Positions 23,701 through 35,700 of a DNA stretch of 64,000 bases are shown here, piece by piece. A program made the translations under genes and the position numbers. The notes beneath the pieces are model-generated. The model ran no database searches and was not told the origin of the DNA. It saw nothing but the letters and a program-made list of their open reading frames with translations. Each line of letters begins with the position of its first letter. Position 1 is the first letter of the stretch. Source of the DNA: Carposina sasakii. Its lineage: Eukaryota > Arthropoda > Insecta > Lepidoptera > Carposinidae. The stretch lies in NCBI GenBank assembly GCA_014607495.2, contig CP053175.1, positions 5,828,001 to 5,892,000 of the forward strand, read 5' to 3'.

Positions 23701-26700
23701 ATTTTTCACCTGGTGATCAGGTATTATTTAAGAAGTATTACTCGAACTCTAAATTCACTTGGTTAAGAGGGATTATTGTAAGCAAGCTTGGCAAAGTTAC
23801 CTACACTGTAAGAGATCTGTCAACCCAACTTTGTGTAAAGAAACATAAAAATCAGATTGTTCTTTTCAAAGGCACAGATTACTATAGTGATAAAACAAGT
23901 AGTTGGGATATTGACGTCGACGAAGACGATGACAGTCTTTCCACGGAACAACCGTCACTACCGCTGCCGACTTCAAGTGAGCCTGCAGCCAACGCCGAGG
24001 GAGAACAGGAGCCCCCGGTACTGGCTACATTGCCCGCACCAGTCACGCTGACCCCGCCAGTTGAGTTGGCTACGCCTGCGCCGGTCACACCGCCGCCGGC
24101 CGCGACCGGCGACGTCACCGAGGACGACGATGACGAATACCTTGAGGCTTTACCGGGGCCATCTACTGAACCAGTCAGCGAGGTTCCACAGTCTGAAGAA
24201 AACGCAATATCCCGAACAAAACGGAATCGACCTAAAATTAATTACAAGTTGTATTTCTAATAAAATAAGATTCAAGACGTGTATTAGTAAGCTAAGGGAG
24301 GAATGTTATATATGTGTGTGAGGTTACCCACACCACTGTATCGAGCTATTGTAAATACACGTCAGTGCGCTACCAACTACCGGTTGTTTCACTTGTCTCC
24401 AACCTACATACCTAACAGTTATCGTATAGATAAGAATGGTTTGCATACGGATAACAAAAAAGTTGAAGCTATTGTTGTAGCCCCTATTCCAGAAAATGTT
24501 ACCCAGTTGAAAAGTTTTTTAGGTTTGGTAAATTTTTATTCTAAGTTTTGTAAAAATATTAGTGACATTTTGAGACCATTATATAATTTGCTTAAAAAGG
24601 GAACTAAGTGGAATTGGAGCCATGAATGTGATTGTTCGTTTAACCAGATTAAAAGAGTACTAAGTAGTAAGCCAGTGCTAGCGCACTACGAGCCCGGTCT
24701 ACCGCTGGTGCTGTCGGTGGACAGCAGCGCGTACGGGCTCGGCGCCGTGCTGACGCACCGCTACCCGGACGGCTCGGAGCGGCCCGTCGCCTGCGCCTCG
24801 CGCACGCTCAACGCGGCCGAGGTGAACTATTCGCAGCTGGACAAGGAGGCGCTCGCCATCGTGTTCGGTATAACTAAACACCATCAGTACTTGTATGGGA
24901 GACATTTTTATCTGAGGAGTGACCATCGGCCGTTGAGTTATATTTTCGGAAAAAATAAGGGTATTCCGCAGACGGCTGCAAGTCGTTTGCAGAGGTACGC
25001 TATAAAAATCGCCGCATATAACTTTGACATTGAATTTGTGCCATCATCGAGAAATTGTTTTGCAGATGCGTTATCGCGCTTGCCCTTACGTACATTAAAA
25101 GATAAAAATAAATTTGCAGTAAGCTATTTAAATTTTGTTGAAGATAAAATACCCATCACTTTTCATGAAATTAGAAACGAAACAAGAAAGGACCCGTTAT
25201 TAAATAAAATAATAGGATATTTAAAGTTTGGTTGGCCCGATCGTGTAGAAAATGATATTGAAAAAATATATTACCATAAGAAAGAAAATTTATTTTTAGA
25301 ACATGATTGCTTGGTATGGGGTTATCGCGTTATCATACCGACCCGTCTTCGCAAACAGTTGTTGGAAGAATTGCATAACGGTCATATAGGGGTAGTTAAG
25401 ATGAAGCAGGTCGCGCGCAACTACATGTGGTGGGAGCGTATCGACGCCGACATAGAGCGCGCGTGCCGCGAGTGCGGCGCGTGCAGCGCACAGCGCGCCC
25501 AGCCGCCGCCCGCGCCGCTGCACTCGTGGGAATGGCCCGCCGAGCCATGGGCGAGACTAAATGTCGATTTTTTGGGGCCATACAAAAACGTTTACTATTT
25601 AGTAATAATAGATGCTCATTCGAAGTGGTTAGAGGTTGAGGCGGTATCGAGTACTTCGGCAAAAGCAGTCATTTCATGCTTTCGTAAAATTTTCAGCCGT
25701 TTTGGTTTGCCGAAGTGCATAGTGAGCGATAATGGCCCGCCATTTTCTTCTAACGAGTATTTAAACTATTTAAACTTGAATGGTATAAAACGCGTTTTAG
25801 TAGCACCGTATCATCCATCCAGCAATGGTGCGGCCGAAAATTCAGTCAAAACTATTAAACAGGTTTTGAAGAAGGCAACCGTTGAAAACGAAGACTGCCA
25901 AAAAGCACTTTGTAGGTTTTTGTTTACATATAGAAATACAGAGCATTGTACGACAGAAAAAGAGCCCGCAGTAGCTTTGCTAGGGCGGCGGCTGCGCGGG
26001 CGCCTCGACTTGCTGCGTCCCGACCGCGCCGAGCTGGTGCGCGGCCGGCAGCGCGCGCAGGAGGAGCGGCGCGGGGGGCGGCTGCGCGAGGCGGAGGCGG
26101 GCGACGCCGTGCTCGTGCGCAACTACGCCGACAAGGACGTCAAGTGGAAGGACGGGGTGGTGGTCAAGAGGACGGGGCCGGTTTCCTATGTGGTCAAAAC
26201 GAACGATGAATGTGTGCAGAAACGCCATATAGATCAACTCTTAAATAAAAATGTCAGAGGTTCCCGCCACTCCCTTTCACTTGTTAGCAGAGCAGATGAA
26301 CCGGTTATAACGAAGGACACAGCGGAGCAAGTAGATAATCAGATTGTGAAGTATGACGATGCGGGCGGTTGGTCAACTCCATCGGGCATGTCTCCTTCTT
26401 GTTCCGTTGCATCTTCGTCACCTCGCGATAGTGAAGAGCTCGCTCTTGTCCCGTTTGCGCATAGTCATGATAAGGACAAAAGTAAATATCCGCCTTTTAC
26501 TATGACTTTAAGGTCTAGAAATAAAAATATGTAATTTTGCTATACCTACTTGATGATAGTTCAAGTTAGTTTGCTTGTACTACCATTTGGAGCATTACCT
26601 ATAGTAACCTACCTATTATAACTTTATTGTAGTTATTGTAGTATAGGCATAGTTTGTTTGTTTTTGTTTAACTTTATGCTTTGGTTTTAAGAGGGAAAAG

Positions 26701-29700
26701 TGTTATGTATGTAGGTAGGTTAACAACAATTCTTTGTAACTTACCTCCTTCCTCACGCTATTACAATAAACCAGTCTGCAATAGATTGTCTTTCACTTAG
26801 CATACATTACTGGCGAATAGTTAGTTTATTCGGTAATTAAGAATGACATGGTTGCAAGCTGTATAAATATAAGCTATTTGTTTAAAAAAGCCAGTTATTA
26901 TCCAACAGCCAACTAAGGGTACCTAATGTTTTTCGCTGGTATCTTGTGTAAATTTCATTTTTACCTGTAGTTCATAGGAGCCATTGTATTTATAAAATTT
27001 GTGTTTTAGACTGTGATTAAAGGACTATATGAAGTGAAGTATAATTAAAAGTTAGTAACTTAGTTTGGATAAAGGCCAAGGCTTTCTTACTGAAAAGATA
27101 TGTAGGTGACCTGATACATATTTATATATATCTATATGTGTATTTATATTTATTAATACTAAACAGATACACTATATTTCATATATATGTACACCTACAA
27201 GAAGACAAGCATTACACACATCATAGTCATACATTCGCAACACTATATTTAACGCACAAGCAACGCCGCTCGATATCCGTAGTTCAGCAAAACTGCTGAC
27301 GGCGCCGAACGTGATCGCGCCACACCACGCTGCCCATGCGCTGGTACCTCCAGTCGTCCGAGGACTGTGACGCAGAGTCCACGCCACCCTGTACCGCGAC
27401 GACCCACATACGCGAGTGCCGCTACGCCACTGGTGGCCTATTTATATATATATATGTGTTGTGTATGTACTTTCGTGTCTGTGAACTTTCTTCTGTCTTT
27501 GTGTACTTTCACTCTTCTCCTTCTGACTTTCTGTGTTGTGGTAATATATTCATTTACTGCTGAAACTGAAGTTTCCTTCACGCCGCCACAACCTACCTAG
27601 CAACTCAAACAATCAGTCACCACCAAAGATAAACCAAAATCTTGTTTGCTAACAGCACTGATAACGGGAACTAAAAAGTCGAGATATGCTGCCGTTAACG
27701 ACCGATTTAATTGGTTATAGTGTACCTTTAACTATATTTTATACTAGTGGACGCCCGCGACTCTGTCCGCGTGGACTACAGAAAAAACAAAATGTCGAAA
27801 TTATCCAGGATAAAAACATTTTACTGGGATAAAAAGTTGCCTATATGTTAAGTGGGACCTGTCACAATATATTCCTGAAAACTGCATCGAAATCGGTTCA
27901 GCCGTTTCTGAGATTAGCGTGCACAAACGCGCAAACAAACAGACAAACAGACGAAAATTTTTAAAAAATCATCGTTTTGGGTTCTATTGCGTTGATAAAA
28001 GTCTCCTATAATATTTTTTCTCATATATCTTCCATGTACAGACAGCGATCCGTTACATTATTATTATACAGAATGATTTTTGGTCGTCAACGTTCCCGAA
28101 AACTACGGAATCTCCTCATCATCACGATCATTTTTCTCCATGGAAGCATACCTGGGAAGTGTCTGGTTTCCAAAATATTAGGGTCCAAAGTTGAGTAAAT
28201 AGACTGCGTTTTTCTGCATAAATGCACATAGACACGCGTAGCAGGATTTTTTCACGAAAAATAATTAATATCTGTCTATAAAAAAACTAACATAAACACT
28301 AGACACTATAAATATCGCATGATCAAGGAATTTAAAATTAAAAAAAAAAAAAAAATTCCCAGCATTTTTTTTGGCATAAACTTACTTTATTTCATGTATT
28401 GAATACGTACCCTTCGTTAAAGGTGGCCACAAAAAAAACATCCTCCTTTATTCTATTTAAATTTTTTTTTTACCAAAAGTCATTATAGTTTGATTATGGA
28501 TACACCTTAGAAAAAGAGTTAATTACATTTATAACACCTCATACGTATTATTTTCGTGATTCCTCTTTTCACTAGAATACATAAGCCCCTCTAGCATGAC
28601 CACGCATCGTGGATATCATGTCGTACGATATCGAATCGTATCTATACAAAATTCAACATGGCGGCTATATTTATCTTATTTTGACAGGCCAAATGTCGAT
28701 AAATCGGTTTATCACATTGTGTTTCGCAGGTCATGCTACTTGAGAAGATGTATCTATTTTCGTGCATATTGTAAGATTCATTTTCTCAGGCGATAAGCTT
28801 GCAACTTGTCACTGATCATGCGAAACGTGGCTGCGGGACTTGTTTTATATTCCTGTAGTTCCGGCATATACATACATACAACCGGTGTAACAAAAAGGGT
28901 ATGTTAAGCGAAAAGCTATATGAACAGCCCACTGTAGAGAACCTATCCACAAAATTTGAGACTCGAAATCACATTTTTATTTTTCAAGATTGTATGAAAA
29001 TTCCTGAGATATTTAAAATTTTTCCATACTATTGGGAAAAATAAACATGTGATTTCAGATCTCAAATTTTGTGGATAGGTTCTCTATAGTGGCCTATTTA
29101 CATAGCTTTTCGCTTAACATACCCTTTTTGTTACATCCTGTATATGCCTGTATATGTATTAATAAATAAATATTCACACACTGCACAACACTTTAACCTA
29201 GTCCCACGGTAAGATCTCTAAGGTCTCTAATGGCGTGGGTACTACGCAACGGTATATAAGGTCTATCCAAAATTTGTGATTATCTTTTGTCACGAAACTA
29301 GGTAGGTAAAAAGAAACAACTTTCAAGGTGGGACCAACTGCGAAATATAAAAAAAATCTGCTGTTCCATACAATCTCCAATTATTACTGTACTGAAATGT
29401 ATGAAACAGCTGATTTTTTTATATTTCGGAGTTGGTCCCATAGAGAAAGTTGTTTCTTTTTACATACCTAGTTTCATGACAAAAGATAATCACAAATTTT
29501 AAATAAACCTTATATATGGAATGGATAAAATAAGTATACAGTGTGATATGGGCGGTACTTCTAAGACTTTAGAGTCCAGTTGGACATCCATCTCTATCAA
29601 CAAAAAAAATATATTAAGGGGTTGCAGCCCCCTCCCCGCTTAAGGGTAGCCTTTTAAATTTTTTTTGGTCTCGTCGTAGACACATCTGATACAAACAGCA

Positions 29701-32700
29701 ACAACTCAGGTTTAAATCATCTTAGATACATTAAAAAAACTGTTTTTAATAGATAAAGATACGGATTAAGTATTCAATATCAAAAATATCTAATTTATTG
29801 GTACATTAAAATCTAAATTTAATTTTAAATGCATTTTTTCTTTAAAAAAATGTACTTTTTTCTTATTTTTAAAGTTAATTTTTAAAAAGTGCCTATTATT
29901 GTACCTTTTTTTTGCACCTATTTAACAGTATTTGAGTAGCTCTAAATAGGGACATAAAAATTTTGACGCTACGCCAATAAAACGCAGAGATATGACTTTT
30001 TTTATTAGCCCCTGCGCAAGCGCGCAACATCTGCGTCGAACACTACAATAAACAAAGAGTGTTTTTACAAAGGACTTTGGGAAGAAATGTCCCCACCATC
30101 CAACAGATTTGAAATAAGTGTCATTTGAAGCATCTAGTAGGATAGACATTTTTTTATTATGGCGACGTACTTCAAATACGTGGGGTTTAGGTTTAATGAT
30201 ACATTGTTGTTTTATATATTTTTTTCCTTTTTAATTAGATTGCGCATAAAATAATTATACCTACGCTAATAGCGTAGGTACAGGAAACCGATTTGGGCTT
30301 GTCGAGACATGCACAGAGGTCCTGCGTCTCCTACCCCTCCCCTGCCTCCCTCAACCCTCAGGTATCGCCGCACACGCACCGACCAGCCAGGTAGTCGCAG
30401 TCGTTACTCGTTTGTTATTCGCTACGCACGTGGTTATCATTATCGGCTTGTTTACGACGCACAACGACCCTTGCTTGTTTACCGGACTGTGAGAATATCT
30501 TTGTGATTGACCTTGGCACGTTAAAGGACTTTGATTTTGAGAACATTTTGGCACAATTATGGATACAGGACGCCGATGTGTTATGTGTCCGCGTTCTGTC
30601 CTAAGGCAGAGAAGACACATTTTGGAAGATACTTTGCCACAAAGTTCACCAGCGGTGGCTGACTATATTTATCAAAATGGACTAATAGAGGTTAGTAAGT
30701 AATGTTATTTTTTTCTTTGTCTAACAGTGCTTACGATGAGTTACAATAATCATTGTAAAAATAATATAACGTAGGGTGTGCATTATATCATCGTCGTAAG
30801 AAAGTAGATATTCTGTGTGCACTGCAACCTAGTCCTACGATATCTTTATTTATTGTGATAGGATATTAAATGTATTTTTTTTTATTCCAGGTTATTTTCA
30901 ATAACATCATGACTGTATGTCACAGATGCTGGCAAAGAGCCAACAATGATGTCAATCGACAAGACCTTCCTGACGAAAATGTTGTTGTCGATGTCAACAA
31001 TCCAGCTGAAGGCGCCCAACCAAATGAAATCTTCGTCCCTGAGTATGTAAGAGCTCCTAATTCTTCGCGAACCTGTTTATATAGGCATTGCAGAAATCTG
31101 GATCTGAGGCGAATCCCCGCGTCTATAAGACTGTTCGCCATTTGTAACTACAGCTTATATTTTCCACCTAGTACACGACTGTGTCAAGATCATTTGTCCA
31201 ATATTATTTGGGACGAATTACTGGATAATGTAAACGTGACGAATTATTTCAACGCTGAGCTTGTTTCGGACATGACAACAATGTTAATTCGCGGCATGAA
31301 TGCTCCTAGATTAAGCTTTGATTCCGTGACTGGATTGGATGCCCATGAGCTTCATTTTTGGACTGGACTAACTATTGAGCAATTTAATAGTATGCTATTG
31401 GAAACACCCAGCTTAGCTGAGAGACACAGACATCCGCGGAGAGTTCTTGGGGCCTATATGACGAAATTAAGGACTGGTGAAAGCAATGAAAGGTTAGCAA
31501 CATTGTTTGGGATGTCACGTCGAACATTTGAAGACCATTTAAAAATAGCGAGAGAATGTTTGACACAAGATTTTGAAGATTGTGAGCAGTGATGGCTACA
31601 TAATAGACGTACTTGGTCCATTCCGGGCTACAACATCTGATGCTACCATTATGCAGTCAATAATGAATGAAGAAAATCCATTGCATTGGTTTTTAAACAG
31701 TGGCGATGTTTTTATAGTTGATAGGGGCTTTAGAGACAGCATTGGTGTAATCCAGTCTTGTGGCTATGAAGTCCACATGCCACCTACAAAAGACCGGACC
31801 GCTAGTCAACTGACAACAGAACAGGCAAATAAGTCCCGATTGGTTACGATTTGCAGATGGGTTGTTGAGGCGGTCAACGGCAAGTTTAAGAATAGGTTCA
31901 GGTTGTTGCGTCAAACGTATTTTAATCGTGCATTAAGTCATATGTTCTGTGACTTTAAAATTGCAGCGGCCATAATAAACGCTTATTATCGAGTCGCTGT
32001 TGACAACAGATTCGCCGCCGAGATTGTAAATATAATTCATTCTAGAATTAACATGTCCAATCACTTGCATGATTATGTGCATATGAAAAATCTTAACAGA
32101 CAGAGAGTGCCTTTTGAAGCCATGCAAGCAAATATTCCTAACTTCGAAGACTTCCCACGTTTATCTGAAGATGAAGTGTTTCTTTTCGCGCTAGGGAGCT
32201 ATCACATTAAGCTTGCCAAGTCTTACTGCGCCGAGCACCTTCGCGATGGCCTTTATAATATAGAATTATACCGTGATAACGAGTTAAACAATTTACCGCG
32301 ATGCAATATCCTGCTAAATAATGTTTGGCTAGTCAGAGTACGGATTCAGTCGCGCCATGTCCGTTCCCGTATTTATTATAGTTATATTTTAATAGACCGG
32401 GATTTGACTGACAGACATGCTATTGCTCATTGGTACTGCACTTGCCTTACAGGCAATCGCACTGTGGGAAGTTGTGCGCACATAATATCCATTGTATGGT
32501 ACATGGGGTTAGGGCGTCATATTGACTTTAATGCACCAGCACAAATGCTTGATAATATTGTAATAGACGACTTAATGTAATTATTAGTGCAGTCAAGAGC
32601 ACATCAAGCTTGACACTTTAGATTTAGCTGTAATAATGAGTTAATAGTTACCTATATTATTTAAGCATTATTATTACTACTCAATGATTTTCAGTTTGAG

Positions 32701-35700
32701 AACCAAGTATTTTTTTTTATTATATAGAATCGTCCTTGTTTATGTGAAATAAGCATATTTGTTTGTGAAAAAAATTATTTTGGTTTAAAAATAAATATAT
32801 TTTTACCGAAAAGTTTTTTTTTATTATAAATAAACCCAATAGTTTTTGCTACTAAAACAGGTACTTTATCCTTTTTTGGGTCGCAATGAACAAATTGACA
32901 CGTGTCCTATGACTGTTGTAGGGTGGGGACGGGGTCCATACAAAATCCCCCATGGTCCTTTATTTTATTTATTTTTACACTTAACACTGTTAGTTAACAC
33001 ACAATACTTTTCAACCACGATTTTAATACAATATTTTTTTATAGCAACTGTTCAAAGTGTTGACCTCTGTTTTGCAAACATGCCGTAGCTCTTATAGCTA
33101 CTTGCTGCGTTGATCGTCTCAACATGTCGCGATCTGCACGAATTTCGTTAGCTGCGTCTTGTATTCGTTCAAATAACTCTTCACGGGTGTTTACTTCATT
33201 GAAATAAACTTTTTGCTTCATATGACCCCAAAGGAAAAAGTCTAGTGGTGTCATGTCGGGTGAGCGTGGCGGCCAAGCAACACGGCCGCCGCGCCCAATC
33301 CATCGCGGATACGAGCTGTCTAGGAAAGCTCTTACGTCACGAGCAAAGTGAGCAGGGGCTCCGTCCATTTGTAGCCACATATTTTGGCGATAATTTAAAG
33401 GAAGCTCCCTCAATAATTCGGCAAATTGCGTCTGCAGAAATTCCAAAAACCTCGGGCCATTCAGTGTTTCTGGTAGTTCGATAGGTCCAATCAAAACATC
33501 ATCGATCATAGCAGCCCACACATTAATCGAGAATTCGTGCTGGAATGTTGACGGTCTTATAGCTTTGGGATTTTCTTCAAGCCACAAGTGGAGGTTGCGA
33601 TAATTCGATAAAGCGACGTACACTTTAAGCGATCATAACTTTAAGGTTTATCAAGACAGAGTTGAAATTTTAGTGTGCTCGTGTAAAATAGCTCAAATAC
33701 TGATGAATAGGTGTAAAAAAAGTGTACAATAATAGGCACTTTTTAAAAATTAACTTTAAAAAGGAGAAAAAAAGTACATTTTTTTAAAGAAAAAATGCAT
33801 TTGAAATTAAATTTAGATTTAAATGTACCAATAAATTAGATATTTTTGATATTGAATACTTAGTCCGTATCTTTATCTAATAAAAACAGTTTTTTTAATG
33901 TGTCTAAGATGATTTAAACCTGAGTTGTTGCTGTTTTTATCAGACGTGTCTACGACGAGACCAAAAAAAATGAAAAGGCTACCCTTAAGAGGGGAGGGGG
34001 CTGCGACCCCTTAATATATTTTTTTTGTTGATAGAGATGGATGTCCAACTGGACTCTAAAGTCTTAGAAGTACCGCCCATATCACACTGTATAAGAGGAA
34101 GTTTGAAAGTTGCGCCGATCACAGACAAGTTACGAAGTAACCGTCTGTCTTGTACGGGCATGTAAAGCGACGGGGTGAAAGGCATATTTTAGAGCGTTGT
34201 GCATAAATGTGGATGGATATAAAGGAAGAGGTAGACCAAAGAAGTGTTGGATGGACTGTGTGAGAGAGGATATGCGTGTACTGGGAGTGAGCAATGAGAT
34301 AATAGATAATAGGGATGAATGGAAGAGAAGTACATATTGCGCCGACCCCAAATAAATGGGAACAGGGCAGGAAGATGATGAAGTATAGAAACATCTATGA
34401 CTCGGAGATAAATATCGATATTTATCACCTTCCGGGATTCGAACCCAGGACCTTTGGCGTCGCAGGCAGGGTTACTACTAACTAAACCAATCGGTCGTCA
34501 AATAATTACACAAATTTCCCCTGCAGGTTTGCCCGAGCACACGGACGGCTTCCACCTGAAGACCACGAAAGCGGACGAGCCTTACCGCCTGTATAACCTG
34601 GACGTGTTTGAATACGAGCTCAACAGTCGCGCGGCTATCTATGGCGCTGTACCAGTTATATACTCACATGGGTATGTTATTTTATTATAACATAATGGTG
34701 AGAGCACTGCACGGAATGCGAGAGGGCGTGGGTTCGAGTCCCACTCGGGTGATTTTTTTTCTTTTCTTAAAACATATTTATTAATTAAATAATTATTTCA
34801 TAATTATGCATCTTTCCCATTATAAATATGTTGAATATGTTAAATTATAAAGATGCATAATCTATACATATAATATTAATGTGAAGAAAGAAATTAATGT
34901 GGGATCTTAATGTGGGACTAGGTTAATGTGTTGTGTAGTGTGTGAATATTTATTTATTTTATTTATATTACACGCTAGGGCCGTGCACCAAGATCAAATG
35001 TACATCGAGTCCATAGCAAAAATCTCTGCTAAAAAACGAGGCGTCCTATCCAAGGTTAGGCGGTATTTTACTCCACAGCAACTATTGGCGCTATATAAAG
35101 CGCAAGTTCGCCCTTGTATGGAGTACTGCTGCCACCTTTGGGATGGATCAGCTAAATATCAGCTAGCAGCACTGGACTCGGTGGAAAAACGGGCAATAAA
35201 ACTTATTGGAGATGAAACCGTAGCAAATTCGAAACTCCAGGACCTGACCCACCGCCGTAAAATTGCTGCCTTGTCAGTGTTTAACAGGATACACTTTGGA
35301 AAGTGTGCGTGGGAACTTCACAATACAGTTCCACCAGCCCCTTTTCACCATCGGGATACTAGACGGAGACTAGCGTATCACCCTTATGTTTTTGATATCC
35401 CACCCATCCGCACCAAACGTTATGCTAACTCGTTTATAATGCGAACGGCTAAGGAGTGGAATGCACTCCCTGCCGATGTATTTCCCGAGCACTACAACAT
35501 TGGTATCTTCAAAGCTAGAGTGAATAGGCACTTTCTAGACAAACACGTACCACCCTAGGCCGCATCTTGCTTAACATCAGGCACGATGGCGGTCAAATGT
35601 TTGCCTAGCTAATTGTAAAAAAAAATATGTAAAAGCGGCTCGTTGCTCGCCGATTTCCGCGTAACACTACGTAGGCACGGTATCTATGATCAATGATCAT

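Larger units (their letters stand above)
19906..24417 (+). mobile_element. Gypsy-type LTR retrotransposon B, nested in element A
   Basis: Identical 114-bp LTRs (19906-20019 and 24304-24417) starting TGTTATATATG and ending CATACCTAACA, flanked by a perfect 5-bp duplication GTTAT (19901-19905 and 24418-24422). A TGGCGACGAGG primer-binding-like site follows the 5' LTR by one base. A purine tract AAGGGAGGAA precedes the 3' LTR. Encodes gag-protease and pol in two frames. LTR identity means a recent insertion. Confidence 0.95.
17867..26810 (+). mobile_element. Gypsy-type LTR retrotransposon A, carrying nested element B
   Basis: Identical LTRs of about 110 bp: 17867-17977 and 26701-26810. They start TGTTATGTATG and end CATACATTAC(A), short inverted ends. 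A primer-binding-like TGGCGCAGTCGG follows the 5' LTR by one base, and a purine tract AAGAGGGAAAAG precedes the 3' LTR. The terminal TTAC of the 3' LTR equals the four bases before the 5' LTR, so the target duplication cannot be separated from the LTR end. The body is one Gag-Pol frame, cut at 19905 by element B and resumed at 24423. No env-like frame. It lies sense in glucosidase intron 4. Confidence 0.92.
30559..32580 (+). pseudogene. ISL2EU/Harbinger-type DDE transposase with SWIM motif, internally deleted
   Basis: Exon 1 30559-30690 ([14 protein letters not shown]...), donor GTTAGT, acceptor TTCCAG at 30890, exon 2 from 30891 ([14 protein letters not shown]). CxxC pairs in both exons could form a zinc site. 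The middle ([37 protein letters not shown]) is a helix-turn-helix region. The frame ends at 31590-31592; homology resumes one frame over at about 31578 with [27 protein letters not shown] (second Asp) and [12 protein letters not shown] (Glu). The block expected between, with the first catalytic Asp, is absent. The C-terminus has a SWIM-like CTC...[12 protein letters not shown]. The family excises and inserts DNA transposons. I assign it to the ISL2EU branch by recall of its motifs, with moderate confidence. Confidence 0.75.
29539..34089. mobile_element. Composite transposon with about 400-bp terminal inverted repeats and TA duplication
   Basis: Left end CAGTGTGATATGGGCGGTAC after TA (29537-29538); the right end is its reverse complement before TA (34090-34091). 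The inverted repeats run about 29539-29960 and 33680-34089. TA duplications and CAGTG ends fit the Tc1/mariner superfamily, and the minus-strand mariner-like transposase fragment next to the right repeat fits too. The interior also holds an ISL2EU-type transposase on the plus strand, a different superfamily, so one element has probably landed in the other; the inner boundaries were not found. Confidence 0.75.

Noticed and set aside
17867..26810. Endogenous retrovirus with an envelope gene
   Set aside because: Neither LTR element has any frame between pol and the 3' LTR large enough for env; both are retrotransposons.
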